NCBI GenBank assembly: GCA_964570325.1
Contig: CAZMXS010000009.1
Span: forward strand, 1-64,000
Origin: CAZMXS01 sp964570325
GTDB taxonomy: Bacteria; Verrucomicrobiota; Kiritimatiellia; CAIQIC01; CAZMXS01
Length of the DNA stretch: 64,000 nt
Direction of reading: 5' to 3'
Position 1 is the stretch's first letter; each line of letters begins with the position of its first letter. This document shows positions 35,849-45,497 of the stretch, one piece after another. Both the position numbers and the translations under genes were made by a program. The notes beneath the pieces were generated by a model. The model did not search any database. It saw only the letters and a program-made list of their open reading frames with translations, and was not told where the DNA came from.

Positions 35849-37255
35849 ATGGCCATATCACAATTGTTCAGCCGTGAACTCAAGGTGGTCAATATCGGCT
35901 TGACCGCGTTCAAGCAGGCGCTGGACCAGGTGTCGGCCGCATGCGTCCAGGTGGATTGGAAACCCCCGGTGGACGTCGCGCCGGCCCTGCGGCAGAAGGT
36001 TCGCGCGCGGCGGGCGGCGATTGACAAGGCCAATCGGCGGGCGGCGGACCTCATCCAGGCCGGGCGCCCCTGCCTGGTCGGCCTGGCGCGCGCGCGCGAG
36101 GTGATCCCCGGCATGAAGCAAAACATGCTGTTGCACGCCGGGCCGCCGGTGACGTGGGCGCGAATGTGCGGCCCGATGCGCGGGGCGGTCATGGGCGCCC
36201 TCATGTACGAGGGGCGCGCGGCCACGCCGCGGGAGGCCGCCCGCCTGGCGGCGTCCGGCGCCGTGGTGTTCGCCCCCTGCCATGAGCATCGGGCGGTTGG
36301 GCCCATGGCGGGGATCATTTCGCCCTCCATGCCGGTTTTCATCGTGAAGAATGAGGAGTTCGGCAACTGCGCCTACAGCACCCTGAACGAGGGGCTGGGC
36401 AAGGTGCTGCGCTATGGAGCTTACGACGACACGGTGCTCGAACGCCTGCGCTGGATGGCCGACACCCTCTACCCGGCGTTGAAAGAGGCCGTTGCGCAGG
36501 CGGGGCCGGTGGACCTGAAAAATCTGATCGCGCAGGCCCTGCACATGGGCGACGAGGTGCATAACCGCAACCGCGCGGCCACGTCGTTGCTGTACCGCGC
36601 GCTGGCGCCGGCGGTGGTGCGCACCGCCGGCAACCCCGCGACGGCGGCCGCGGTGCTGGATTTCATCAACCGCAACGACCATTTCTTTCTGAACCTCTCG
36701 ATGGCGGCCGCCAAGGCCACGCTGGACGCGGCGCGCGGGATCAAGGACAGCAGCGTGGTCGTCGTGATGGCGCGCAACGGCACCGAGTTCGGCATCCAGC
36801 TCTCCGGCACCGACGGCCAATGGTTCACCGGGCCCGCCGAAGTGCCGGATGCGTTGTACTTTCCAGGCTACACCAAGGCCGACGCCAACCCCGACATCGG
36901 CGACAGCGCGATCACGGAAACCAACGGCCTCGGCGGATTCGCCATCGCGGCCGCGCCGGCCATTGTGCAATTCGTCGGCGGCGCCGCGGAAGACGCCGTG
37001 CGCTACACGCAGCAGATGTACGCCATCACCGTGGCCGAAAACACGGCCTACCAGATTCCCTATCTTAATTTCCGCGGCACGCCGACCGGCATTGACGTCA
37101 TCCGGGTGATCGAACAGAACATCCTGCCTTTTATTGACACCGGCGTGGCCCACAAGGAGCCCGGCGTCGGGCAGATCGGCGCGGGCGTGCTCAGCGCGCC
37201 CCTGGAGCCGTTCCGCAAGGCGTACGAGGCATTCGCGGGAAAACTGAAGCGGTGA
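35849..37255 (+). CDS. DUF1116 protein, YlbE / AllG-like
   Basis: The protein has 468 residues and the DUF1116 pattern: KVVNIGLTAFKQALDQ near the start, HAGPPVTWARMCGPMRGAVM (about 95-115), HEHRAVGPMAGIISPSMPVF, NRNRAATSLLYRALAP (about 240-255), and MARNGTEFGIQLSG (about 303-316). It ends with a helical FRKAYEAFAGKLKR. It is the third AllFGH-like subunit, with AllG being the E. coli counterpart. It is the last gene of the tight operon 31203-37255; no carbamate kinase, the usual partner that would make ATP from carbamoyl phosphate, is found nearby. Confidence 0.88.
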   Translation: MAISQLFSRELKVVNIGLTAFKQALDQVSAACVQVDWKPPVDVAPALRQKVRARRAAIDKANRRAADLIQAGRPCLVGLARAREVIPGMKQNMLLHAGPPVTWARMCGPMRGAVMGALMYEGRAATPREAARLAASGAVVFAPCHEHRAVGPMAGIISPSMPVFIVKNEEFGNCAYSTLNEGLGKVLRYGAYDDTVLERLRWMADTLYPALKEAVAQAGPVDLKNLIAQALHMGDEVHNRNRAATSLLYRALAPAVVRTAGNPATAAAVLDFINRNDHFFLNLSMAAAKATLDAARGIKDSSVVVVMARNGTEFGIQLSGTDGQWFTGPAEVPDALYFPGYTKADANPDIGDSAITETNGLGGFAIAAAPAIVQFVGGAAEDAVRYTQQMYAITVAENTAYQIPYLNFRGTPTGIDVIRVIEQNILPFIDTGVAHKEPGVGQIGAGVLSAPLEPFRKAYEAFAGKLKR

Positions 37256-37459
37256 CCGCCGCGATTTAGCGCCAATTATCGCGAATTGGACAAACGGCTG
37301 CCAGCGACCCAAGACTCGAGAACAAGCGACTTGCGATAAGCGGGGGAATGGGAACAATCAGGCGGGATGTTTCGGGTTTGTATTTAGTGCGTTTCATAAT
37401 GGATCATATTGGCGGAAATCAGCGTTAGTTCGCGGTTCAAAATAGCGGAGGATGACGAA

Positions 37460-38278
37460 ATGAATACCAAGCAGTTCCTCGACTTCATGACCCGGGCGCG
37501 GGTTTATGATTTGACCCAGCGTTTGAGCATTCACACCCCGCCGTGGCCCAGTTATATGCCGCTCGGAATCCAGTATTTCAAGCGGATCGCCGGGGCGCAC
37601 ATCGGGCAGGGCGCCAACGGACAGATCATCACCACCAGCAACCACGTCGGCACCCACATGGACGGCGAAATTCACTTCCATGCCAGTGGGCGCTCGATTG
37701 GCGATGTGCCGCTCGCCGAGTGGATCGGTCCCGGCGCCGTCGCGGATATCTCGAAGGAAGTCGGGGATTACGACCTGTACACGCCGGAAATGATCACCCG
37801 CAACGTCGAGGTCAAGAAAGGCGACATCCTGATCATCAACACCGGATATCACCGCTATGCCTGGGATCAGCGGGAGTCGGACGAAGTCCGTTACTTCGTC
37901 AAGCATCCCGGCCCCGCGCCCGGATTCGACGAATGGGCGCTGAAGATGAAAATCAAATGGATTGGCGTGGATTGCGGGAGCGCCGACCACCCGATGAATA
38001 CGATTATCCGCACCTGGCACCCTGCGCGCTTTGCCGAGGCCGAGGCGAAACTCAAGGCGAAATATGGAAAGGGTTGGGACGAGATGTTCCCGCCTTCGGA
38101 TTATTACCAGGTTATGCACTTGAAATTGTTCCCGCGAAAACTGGTGCACGCTGAGAATATCGGCGGGGAGATTGAAAAGGTCAGCAATCAGCGCGCGTGG
38201 ATCGGCTGTTTTCCGCTGCGCGGCATCGAAATGGAGTCGGCCATGTGCCGGATTGTCGCGATTCTGCCGCCGAAATAA
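37460..38278 (+). CDS. Metal-dependent cyclase-family hydrolase (formamidase / isatin hydrolase-like)
   Basis: The protein has 272 residues. ATG 37460 follows GGAGG at 37446. It has the cyclase family signature SNHVGTHMDGEIHF (about 70-83), an H-x-G-T-H-x-D metal site, plus DLTQRLSIHTPPWP near the start and GVDCGSADHP later. Relatives hydrolyse cyclic or aryl amides (kynurenine formamidase, isatin hydrolase) using Mn or Zn. It lies 204 bp after the AllFGH-like operon and is a good candidate for opening a ring amide before carbamoyl transfer, though the substrate is unknown. The longer insertions (e.g. RYFVKHPGPAPGFDEW) resemble the larger members of the family. Confidence 0.85.
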   Translation: MNTKQFLDFMTRARVYDLTQRLSIHTPPWPSYMPLGIQYFKRIAGAHIGQGANGQIITTSNHVGTHMDGEIHFHASGRSIGDVPLAEWIGPGAVADISKEVGDYDLYTPEMITRNVEVKKGDILIINTGYHRYAWDQRESDEVRYFVKHPGPAPGFDEWALKMKIKWIGVDCGSADHPMNTIIRTWHPARFAEAEAKLKAKYGKGWDEMFPPSDYYQVMHLKLFPRKLVHAENIGGEIEKVSNQRAWIGCFPLRGIEMESAMCRIVAILPPK

Positions 38279-38373
38279 GCGGGCATTGGCGCGGGGCAAC
38301 GAGCATGGCGGTCAGCGGTTGGAATTGATGGGCGGCGCCGCGAATGCGGGCGCCGCCGGGCGGGCAGGCGAGC

Positions 38374-39078
38374 ATGCAAACTTCATCACTGAAGCAGGAC
38401 GATTTCGGCGAAGGTGGGCACCAGCAACTGCCGCACATCCTGGTGTCGGATTTCGACGGCACGATGACGCGGCATGACTTTTTTGAACTGGTGCGGCGGG
38501 AAATTCCGAGCACGACGACGGAGGATTACTGGCAGGGTTATCTGGACGGCCGGTACACGCACTTCCAGGCCTTGGCGGAGATTTTCGCGCACGCCCGCGC
38601 GGACGAGGCGACCCTGCGCCGGCTGGCGGGTCGCATGGAGCTGGATTCGCAGCTCAACGCGGCCCTCAGCCGTTTGCGTCGGAGCGGTTGGCAAGTGGTT
38701 ATCGCCTCGGCCGGCTGCGAGTGGTACATCCGGCAACTGTTGCAGCCGGTGCACGTGCCGGTCATCATCCACGCCAATCCCGGCGCGCCGCAACCCGGCG
38801 GCGGGCTGGCGATGCGGCTGCCGGACACCTCGCGCTTTTTGAGCATGGAAACCGGCATTGACAAGGAGGCGGTCGTGCGCGAAGCGATCGCGCACGGCGC
38901 GGTGGTTGCTTTCGCGGGCAACAGCGCGCCGGATCTCACGCCCGCGCTGCTGGTGCCGCCGGACAAGCGTTTTGCGCGCGGCTGGCTGGCCGACCATTTT
39001 CGCGAGCAGCAAATACCGTTCCGGTCGTTCGCCAATTGGATGCAAATTGCCGACGCCCTCGCGCGCGACGAGGAATAA
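38374..39078 (+). CDS. HAD-superfamily phosphatase, MtnX / SerB-like
   Basis: The protein has 234 residues. HAD motif I is VSDFDGTMTRHD (about 24-35). A helical cap follows (TEDYWQGYLDGRYTHFQALAE), motif II is VVIASAGCEWYIRQLL, and a motif III/IV-like region is IDKEAVVREA and VVAFAGNSAPDL. The arrangement matches MtnX-like 2,3-diketo-5-methylthio-phosphate phosphatases and related phosphoserine-phosphatase-like enzymes. It probably removes phosphate from a small metabolite in the cytoplasm. It is co-directional with the cyclase gene, 95 bp downstream, and convergent with the ABC genes that follow. Confidence 0.8.
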   Translation: MQTSSLKQDDFGEGGHQQLPHILVSDFDGTMTRHDFFELVRREIPSTTTEDYWQGYLDGRYTHFQALAEIFAHARADEATLRRLAGRMELDSQLNAALSRLRRSGWQVVIASAGCEWYIRQLLQPVHVPVIIHANPGAPQPGGGLAMRLPDTSRFLSMETGIDKEAVVREAIAHGAVVAFAGNSAPDLTPALLVPPDKRFARGWLADHFREQQIPFRSFANWMQIADALARDEE

Positions 39079-39183
39079 GCGGCAATCCCGGCCGTTGCGC
39101 CCCGCCTGGCCGGCGGCGGGGGTGGGTCTTCGGGTTGGACCATTGCGGCGCGCGTCCTGCGCGCTTTTACGATTCCGCCCGGC

Positions 39184-40890
39184 TCAAACCCGGAACACCG
39201 CCCCGAGCTTCCGACCGAGCAACCGGTGGCTGCCCGCCAGGGCGACGGCCAGGAATAGCATGGCCCACACCCCGAGCGCGCAGGCCAGGTATTTGCCGGT
39301 GCCGATCAACTGGAAGAGTTCATAAATGGTCTTGGTGATCGGGAAGTGGTCCGACTGCTGCGCCAGGATCAGGCTGTCCGAGACTTCCAGCATGCTGAAT
39401 GCGAACGCCAGCAGGCCTCCCGCCACCAGGTTGGCCGCGATCAGGGGGATCGTGATGCGGCGGGCGGTGGTCAGCGGCCCGGCGCCGACATTGGCCGCGG
39501 CCTCTTCGAGCGCGACGGCGGTTTGCTGCAACCCCGCGACCGCGGCGCGGACCACGTAGGGCAGGCGACGAACGGCGTAGGCGACCACCAGGAAGAGCGT
39601 CGGATTGACCCGCACGTCGAACAGTTGCTGGGCGAGCGGGCTGTTCCGCACCCATTCCAGGTTGCTCAAGCGCGAGCTGATGGCGAGGTAGCCGAAAGCC
39701 ATAACCAATCCCGGCACGGCCAGCGGCAGCATGGCGACCGCGTCGAGCGCCCCGCGCTGGGGCAGGTCGGAGCGGACCACCACGAATGCGATGAGCAAGC
39801 CCAGGACCAGGCTGAAGCCCGCCGCCAGCGTCGCATATAACAGGCTGTTGCCGATGCCGCTGACGACCATGCCGTGTCCGAGCGCCGCGGCGTAGTTGGC
39901 GGTTGTGAATCGGGTCGGGAGAACGGTCCGATACCAACTGCCCGGCTCGCTGAAACTGGTCAGGATCACCCCGATATGGGGCAGCAACGCGAGGCCGATG
40001 ACCACCAGGAAGGGCAGCCGCGCGGCGGCGGCGCGCCAACCCCGCAGGTCCGTCTGACGGGCGGCGACGGTTGCCTTTCCCTGCATCGCCCACGCCGCGC
40101 GCCCGAAGACCAACTTCGCGGCCGTATACAGCAGGACGCTGGCGGCCAGCATGACGAAGACCAGCGCGTACGGAAAAGGATTGGACCCGACTTCCTTGAG
40201 CGCGTCGAAAACCTGCACCGCGGCGCAGCGGGTGTAGTTCATGATCAGCGGCGTGCCGAGTTCGGTGAAGCTCCAGATGAAAACCAGCGTCCCGCCGGCG
40301 AACAGCCCCGGCATGATCAACGGCAGCGTGATACGGCGGAACTTGCGGAAGCCGTGGCAACCGACGTTTTCAGCGGCCTCCTCCATCGCGGGGTCAATGT
40401 TGGCCAGCGCGGCGACGGCATTGAGATAGATCAGCGGATAAAGCGACAGCGCTTGCAGGCCGACCACGCCCCAATAACGGGCCCGGCCGATCCAATCCAC
40501 CGGCCCGAGGCTCAACAAGGCGTTGAGCGCGCCGTACTGGCCGAGGAGCTGCTGCAGACCAATGGCGCCGACGAACGGGGGCAGGATCATCGGCGCCAGC
40601 AGCAGCGCGCCAATCCAGTCCTTGCCGGGGAACCGGTAGCGGTTGGCCAGCCATGCCAGCGGGACGGCGCACAACATCGCCAGCAGGGTCGTGCCCAGCG
40701 CGATCAGCAGGCTGTTGCCCAGGCCCTCGGCGTAAATCGGATTGGCGAAAACTCCCAGCAGATACCGCGGCGTGAAACGGCCGTGCTCGATGAAGCCGCC
40801 GCGGATGATCGTCCCCAGCGGCGCCAGGAACAAGAGGCCGAGCAGGGCCAGTGTGCTCCAGAAAATGATATTGGCGGCGCCGCGTTTCAT
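39184..40890 (-). CDS. Fbp/ThiP-type ABC permease, two fused permease domains
   Basis: The protein has 568 residues and about 12 membrane segments. It consists of two tandem binding-protein-dependent permease domains, each with an EAA loop: EEAAENVGCHGFRKFRRITL (about 180-200) and EEAAANVGAGPLTTARRITI (about 460-480). The fused double permease is typical of ferric iron (FbpB/SfuB) and 2-aminoethylphosphonate or thiamine importers. It is encoded with a binding protein (40914) and an ATPase (42716), in the order ATPase, binding protein, permease. The substrate cannot be assigned. Confidence 0.88.
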   Translation of the reverse strand: MKRGAANIIFWSTLALLGLLFLAPLGTIIRGGFIEHGRFTPRYLLGVFANPIYAEGLGNSLLIALGTTLLAMLCAVPLAWLANRYRFPGKDWIGALLLAPMILPPFVGAIGLQQLLGQYGALNALLSLGPVDWIGRARYWGVVGLQALSLYPLIYLNAVAALANIDPAMEEAAENVGCHGFRKFRRITLPLIMPGLFAGGTLVFIWSFTELGTPLIMNYTRCAAVQVFDALKEVGSNPFPYALVFVMLAASVLLYTAAKLVFGRAAWAMQGKATVAARQTDLRGWRAAAARLPFLVVIGLALLPHIGVILTSFSEPGSWYRTVLPTRFTTANYAAALGHGMVVSGIGNSLLYATLAAGFSLVLGLLIAFVVVRSDLPQRGALDAVAMLPLAVPGLVMAFGYLAISSRLSNLEWVRNSPLAQQLFDVRVNPTLFLVVAYAVRRLPYVVRAAVAGLQQTAVALEEAAANVGAGPLTTARRITIPLIAANLVAGGLLAFAFSMLEVSDSLILAQQSDHFPITKTIYELFQLIGTGKYLACALGVWAMLFLAVALAGSHRLLGRKLGAVFRV

Positions 40891-40913
40891 GTTCCAATGC
40901 GCAGGGATATTCC

Positions 40914-42647
40914 CTATGGCCTGACTTGGTTAAGCGCCTCCCGGTAGCTGTGCCTGAAAAAGTCGGTCCAGGCGCGCATATATTCCATGCGGTCCATTTC
41001 TTTGCCGATGGCCAGGGCGGAAGTCCAGGTCAGTGGTTCCGGTCGGTCCGGCAGGCGCTCCAGTTGCGCCAGCGCGGCGGGCTGCCGGGCCGGGCCGCCG
41101 CCGGCCAGGATCGCCGCCCAGGCCGCGCGCAACTCCGCGCCCGAATCCAGGCACATAGTCCGGATCAGGTCGCGCAGGATGTTGAAATGCGATCCGGTCC
41201 AGCGCGGCTGGTAGGTGAAGTGGCGCGCCTGTTCATAGGGATTGACGTCGGCGGCGCCCAGATCGTCCGCGCAGTGGCGGCGGTGTTTTTCAAAAGCGGC
41301 CTGGGTGGTGGGGTCGGTTGCGGGATAGAAGTCGCGCCGGATGGGCAGGCGGCGCAGGGCAAAGCGTTCCGGGCCGCCGGGTTCGCCCGGCCGATAACAC
41401 CACAACTGTTGACCCGCCTCGCTGAGGATGAATTCAATAAACCGCACGGCGGTTTCCCGGTGCGGGGCGCCGCGCAGCAGGCCGATCGGGTCGCAACTGA
41501 CGCTGGATCCGCCCGCGGGTGTGAGATAGACCATCCGCTCGCCGCCATCCGGGGCGCGGGCGCACTGGGCCTGGTAGCGGGCATAGAAATCAATCACCAA
41601 CCCCGCGGCCGCGTCGCCCTGGCTGACATCAATCGGCACCTTGCTGGCCGAATCCGTGAAGTAGCGTGCGTTGGCGCCGATTCGCTGGATGAGCCTCAGC
41701 CCGTCCAGCCAGCCGCGCGCGACCGCCGCCTGGTAAGCCGCGGGCACTTCGGGCGGCATCTCGCCCGGTGGCCGGCCGGCGGCGGCGATGGCGCGTTCAT
41801 AGCGCTGGATGGTTTCCTCATCATAACCGGCGGCGGTCACGGCCTGCCGGCATTTCTGCTGGATGATCATTTCGAACGCCTTGGCGATACTGCCGCTCTT
41901 GGTCGGGTCGGCCGCTCCGACCTGCCGGAAATAGGCGGGATCGGCCAGGTCGTCCCAGGCCGCCGGCGGCCGCGCCACGCCCAGATCGTCCAGCCGGTCC
42001 CGGTTGTAGCAGATGCCAAATGACGCGAGCACGCAGCCAAACATGGTGGGCGTCCGCCACTTTTCGCCGCTCATGCCGGCCGGGATCAGCACGCGGCCGT
42101 CCGCCGTTTGAAAAAGGCCCGCCGGCGCGTCATCCGGCGGCCAGGGCGGGACGGTCAGGCCTTGTTGGAACAGCAGCGTGTGGTCGTATTCGCCGCCGCC
42201 GAAAAACAGGTCCAGCCCGCTGGTGAACGCGCGCGGATCGTCGGTCCGGCGAAAGGCATCGTAAAGCGCGGTCAGTTCCGGCGAACTTTGGTCGCGCGCG
42301 AACTTGCGCGCCGTCACGGCGTCGTTGGCGCCGGCCGGCCAGGGCCGGCCTTGCCGCCGCCACCAGGCGCGCGCGGCGTTGATGAACTCGGCGGTGATAT
42401 AGCGGCTGATCTCCGTTGTGCCGCCGAGGGCGCGCCAGTCCACTTTCGCGGGACGGCCGAACTGCTGCTGGTGCCAGGCGGCAAACGCCCGGCCGAACTC
42501 GTAGCGGATGGCCTCGTTCATCGGCGTGATGATGACCACAACCGGATCGCCCGCGCGCCAGGCGCCGGCCTCCGGCGGCCGGCGGAAAAGGAACGGCAGC
42601 GCGATTACCAGCGCGGCGGCGATCAGGCTGGGGAGGTGGCGCGACAT
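40914..42647 (-). CDS. Extracellular solute-binding protein, family 1-like
   Basis: The protein has 577 residues, longer than usual binding proteins. A short signal anchor (LIAAALVIALPFLF) opens it. The mature part begins VVVIITPMNEAIRYEFGRAF, has a binding-cleft-like GVVGGTTEIS-type segment (RALGGTTEISRYITAEFINA), and later SGSIAKAFEMIIQQKC and AAGLVIDFYARYQ, typical of iron/polyamine-type binding proteins (DPTKSGS). It supplies the permease 40890-39184. The C-terminal 130 or so residues (RHFTYQPRWTGSHFNILRDL onward) are an extension whose role is unknown. Confidence 0.8.
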   Translation of the reverse strand: MSRHLPSLIAAALVIALPFLFRRPPEAGAWRAGDPVVVIITPMNEAIRYEFGRAFAAWHQQQFGRPAKVDWRALGGTTEISRYITAEFINAARAWWRRQGRPWPAGANDAVTARKFARDQSSPELTALYDAFRRTDDPRAFTSGLDLFFGGGEYDHTLLFQQGLTVPPWPPDDAPAGLFQTADGRVLIPAGMSGEKWRTPTMFGCVLASFGICYNRDRLDDLGVARPPAAWDDLADPAYFRQVGAADPTKSGSIAKAFEMIIQQKCRQAVTAAGYDEETIQRYERAIAAAGRPPGEMPPEVPAAYQAAVARGWLDGLRLIQRIGANARYFTDSASKVPIDVSQGDAAAGLVIDFYARYQAQCARAPDGGERMVYLTPAGGSSVSCDPIGLLRGAPHRETAVRFIEFILSEAGQQLWCYRPGEPGGPERFALRRLPIRRDFYPATDPTTQAAFEKHRRHCADDLGAADVNPYEQARHFTYQPRWTGSHFNILRDLIRTMCLDSGAELRAAWAAILAGGGPARQPAALAQLERLPDRPEPLTWTSALAIGKEMDRMEYMRAWTDFFRHSYREALNQVRP

Positions 42648-42715
42648 GGATCAATGGCGGACCCGATGGGACAAGGAACGCACGCCGGCGTCTGTTGATG
42701 ATTTTCCCATTTGAT

Positions 42716-43810
42716 TCAACCGCCGCCCAGGGTGACAATATCCTCCGGCGCGATCCAGACGCGGGTCGGTTCCCGGTGCGCGTCGCGCGCGACCACGCGC
42801 GGGTTTAGTTCAAAAAGTTTGAGCGTGGTGACGGTTCCGGCCGGGCCGGCCAGATCAACCTGGTGCTCGGCGAGTTCACCTTGGTAGACCGTGTCGTGCA
42901 GGATGGCGTCGAACCGGTTCGGCGCGCCGGGGGGCGGTTGGCCGATGCGAATGTACTCCGGTCGGATCGCGAGGGTCACCGCGCCCGCCGCGGGAAGGTC
43001 GCGGGCGTTTTCCGCCGCGGCGCGCAACGGACCGAATGGTGTTTCGATCTCCAACGCGTCGTCGGTGCGCGCGCGGAGCTGACCCGCGACGAAATTGGCC
43101 TCGCCAATAAAATGGGCGACGAAGCGGTTGGCGGGCCGGCGATAGACCTCCTGCGGCCGGCCCAACTGCTCGATGCGGCCGTTTCGCAGCACGCTCAACC
43201 GGTCGGCCATGCAGAGCGCTTCCTGCTGGTCGTGCGTGACGTACACGGTGGTCAACCCGGCCTGTTTGCACAGGCTCCGGATTTCGGCGCGCATTTCCAT
43301 GCGCAGCCGGGCGTCCAGGTTGGAGAGTGGCTCGTCGAGCAGCAGGCAACGCGGCCGAATCGCGAGCGCGCGGGCGAGCGCGACCCGTTGCTGCTGGCCG
43401 CCGGAGAGCTGGTTGGGCCGGTGGTCGGCGCGATCGGCCATCCGGACCAAATCCAAGGCCGCGTCGGCGCGCGCGCGGATTTCCTTCCGCGGCAGACGGC
43501 GCAGTTCCAGGCCGAACGCGACATTTTCACGGACGGTCATGTGCGGCCAGAGCGCATAGCTTTGGAACACCATTCCGGTGTCGCGCCGGTACGCCGGCCG
43601 GCGCGTTATGTCCTCCCCGCCGATGCGGATCGCGCCGCGATCCGGCTCGCAGAACCCGGCGATGCACCGCAGGAGCGTGGTCTTGCCGCAGCCGCTGGGT
43701 CCCAGCAGGAAAAAGAGTTCGCCCGGCTCAATGGCCAGCGTGATGTCATCCACGGCGCGGGTCGCGCCGAAAAACTTGCTGACTCCTTCGATCTGGAGGG
43801 ATACCGCCAT
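42716..43810 (-). CDS. ABC transporter ATPase with TOBE domain
   Basis: The protein has 364 residues. ATG 43810 is chosen, as the MAVSLQIEGVSKFFGATRAV start is normal for the family. Walker A is GPSGCGKTT, the Q-loop is MVFQSYALWPHMTV, the signature is LSGGQQQRVALARAL, Walker B is CLLLDEPLSNLD, and the H-loop is VYVTHDQQEA. The C-terminal TOBE-like domain (about 240-360) marks it as a spermidine/iron/maltose-type importer subunit. It energises the permease at 39184. It is divergent from the MFS gene at 43950, so the 140-bp interval is likely a shared control region. Confidence 0.92.
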   Translation of the reverse strand: MAVSLQIEGVSKFFGATRAVDDITLAIEPGELFFLLGPSGCGKTTLLRCIAGFCEPDRGAIRIGGEDITRRPAYRRDTGMVFQSYALWPHMTVRENVAFGLELRRLPRKEIRARADAALDLVRMADRADHRPNQLSGGQQQRVALARALAIRPRCLLLDEPLSNLDARLRMEMRAEIRSLCKQAGLTTVYVTHDQQEALCMADRLSVLRNGRIEQLGRPQEVYRRPANRFVAHFIGEANFVAGQLRARTDDALEIETPFGPLRAAAENARDLPAAGAVTLAIRPEYIRIGQPPPGAPNRFDAILHDTVYQGELAEHQVDLAGPAGTVTTLKLFELNPRVVARDAHREPTRVWIAPEDIVTLGGG

Positions 43811-43949
43811 GCGCGGGATTGTTCCTGTCGCGCGCCGGGGGGTCAATGCCGAAAACGTACCATTCGACAATCCAACCCGGGCTGTGTATTCTGACCGTTA
43901 CCCACGGCGCGTTTGCAGGTTTGACCCAGCCGGGGAGAGGAAGCACACG

Positions 43950-45485
43950 ATGACCATTGCCGCCGCCGCCAGGACCGAATGGAAGGAACAGCACCGCCAC
44001 CCCCCCGGTTTTCGCGCCCGCCGCGGGATCAACTGGTTCACGGTTGGGCTCTTGTATGCCATGTACTACATGTGCCGGTACAACTTCCGCTTTGCCGCGC
44101 CGGGCATGCGTGAGGAATTCGGTTTTTCCATCACGCAGATTTCCGACATCTGGGTCTGGTTCTCGGTCGCCTATGGCACGGGCCAACTCGTCAATGGGCT
44201 CTTCTGCGACCGGATCGGCGGCAAGGCCTCGATGCTGATCGGCGCCGTCGGCACCATCATCGTCAACCTGGTGTACGGGTTCGGCTCGTTCGCGGGCAAT
44301 TTCGCGACCTTTGCCGGTCTGTGGCTGCTGAATGGTTATATTCAGGCCGCCGGCACGCCCGGCATGGTCAAGATCAACGCGGCGTGGTTCAACCGGGAGG
44401 AACGCGGTGTCTTTGCCGGCATCTTCGGATTCATGATCCAGTCCGGGCAGGTAATGATCAGTCGGTTGGCGCCGGTCCTGCTCGCCGGCTTTACCCTTGG
44501 CGTCTTCACGGTCGCGCCGGGCACTTGGCGAATCTTGTTCATCGTGCCGCCCGTTTTCGTCGCCCTCGTGGCGGTCGCGCTGTATTTTCTGGCCGCGCAA
44601 TCCACCGACGAGGCCGGCTATCCGGGCGCGATCCACGACGACGTGGACAATTCCGCCGGCACCACGGTGCCGGTCAAGGAAGCCTTCAAGTTTGTCTTCG
44701 CGAACCCGCTGGTCTGGTTCTATGCCGTCGCCTACGGTTGCACCGGCGCCGTGCGCCACAGCTCGGACCAACTTTCCATTCTGTATTTCGAGGATGTGTT
44801 GAAGTTTAACATGAAGACCAACATCCCGGACATCGCGGTCAACACGCTGGCGTTGATCCCGATCGTCGCGGTGGCCGGGTCCGTGCTTTCAGGTTGGGTT
44901 TCCGACCGGTTCTTCCGCGGTCACCGCTATCCGGTCGCGATGGCCCTGTATTTTATGGAGTCCGTCGTGATCGCGACCGCCGCCACGGTCCTGGCCCTCG
45001 GCCTGGTTGGACCCACCACCGGCGGCATCCTGCTCGGCTGCCTGTTTCTGGTGCTGATCGCCATCACGGCCAACAGCACGCATTCGATCGTCGGCGCGGC
45101 CGCACCGATGGATATCGGCGGCAAAAAAATGGCCGGCTTCGCCTCAGGCGTCATTGATTCATTCCAATACTATGGCTCCGCGCTATCGCTCTTCATCACC
45201 GGCCGCGTGCTCGACGCCACCAAGGCCACCTACGGCTGGAACTTCTGGTTCATCATTATGACCGGCTTCGCCGCCACCGGCGGCTGCGCCATGCTGGCCC
45301 TGCTGCTGCGCCAGAATGGGAAACGCGCGGCCATGAAGGCGGTGGTGGCCGCGCTGGCGATTGCGATCGCGTCCGGCCTCGCGGTCGGCGGCTACCAATA
45401 TCACCGGATCGTGAAGGCGAACGCGGACCGGGCCGCCCGGGAGGTCGCCCAGACCAATGCGCCCGTTGCGGCGCCCGCCCAATAA
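43950..45485 (+). CDS. MFS transporter, OPA (GlpT/UhpT-like) type
   Basis: The protein has 511 residues. ATG 43950 follows GGGGAGAGG. About 12 membrane segments carry OPA-family features: FTVGLLYAMYYMCRYNFRFA in TM1, SDIWVWFSVAYGTGQLVNGL, DRIGGKASMLIG between TM2 and TM3, and GHRYPVAMALYFMES. These transporters usually exchange organophosphates or related anions for phosphate. A C-terminal extension (about 465-511) adds a hydrophobic segment and an Ala-rich charged tail. It is divergent from the ABC operon and 12 bp upstream of 45498. Confidence 0.85.
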   Translation: MTIAAAARTEWKEQHRHPPGFRARRGINWFTVGLLYAMYYMCRYNFRFAAPGMREEFGFSITQISDIWVWFSVAYGTGQLVNGLFCDRIGGKASMLIGAVGTIIVNLVYGFGSFAGNFATFAGLWLLNGYIQAAGTPGMVKINAAWFNREERGVFAGIFGFMIQSGQVMISRLAPVLLAGFTLGVFTVAPGTWRILFIVPPVFVALVAVALYFLAAQSTDEAGYPGAIHDDVDNSAGTTVPVKEAFKFVFANPLVWFYAVAYGCTGAVRHSSDQLSILYFEDVLKFNMKTNIPDIAVNTLALIPIVAVAGSVLSGWVSDRFFRGHRYPVAMALYFMESVVIATAATVLALGLVGPTTGGILLGCLFLVLIAITANSTHSIVGAAAPMDIGGKKMAGFASGVIDSFQYYGSALSLFITGRVLDATKATYGWNFWFIIMTGFAATGGCAMLALLLRQNGKRAAMKAVVAALAIAIASGLAVGGYQYHRIVKANADRAAREVAQTNAPVAAPAQ

Positions 45486-45497
45486 GGGAGATCATCC

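Noticed and set aside
39184..43810. Assigning the ABC importer to iron, thiamine or phosphonate
   Set aside because: Family resemblance fits several ligands and no neighbouring gene decides it.
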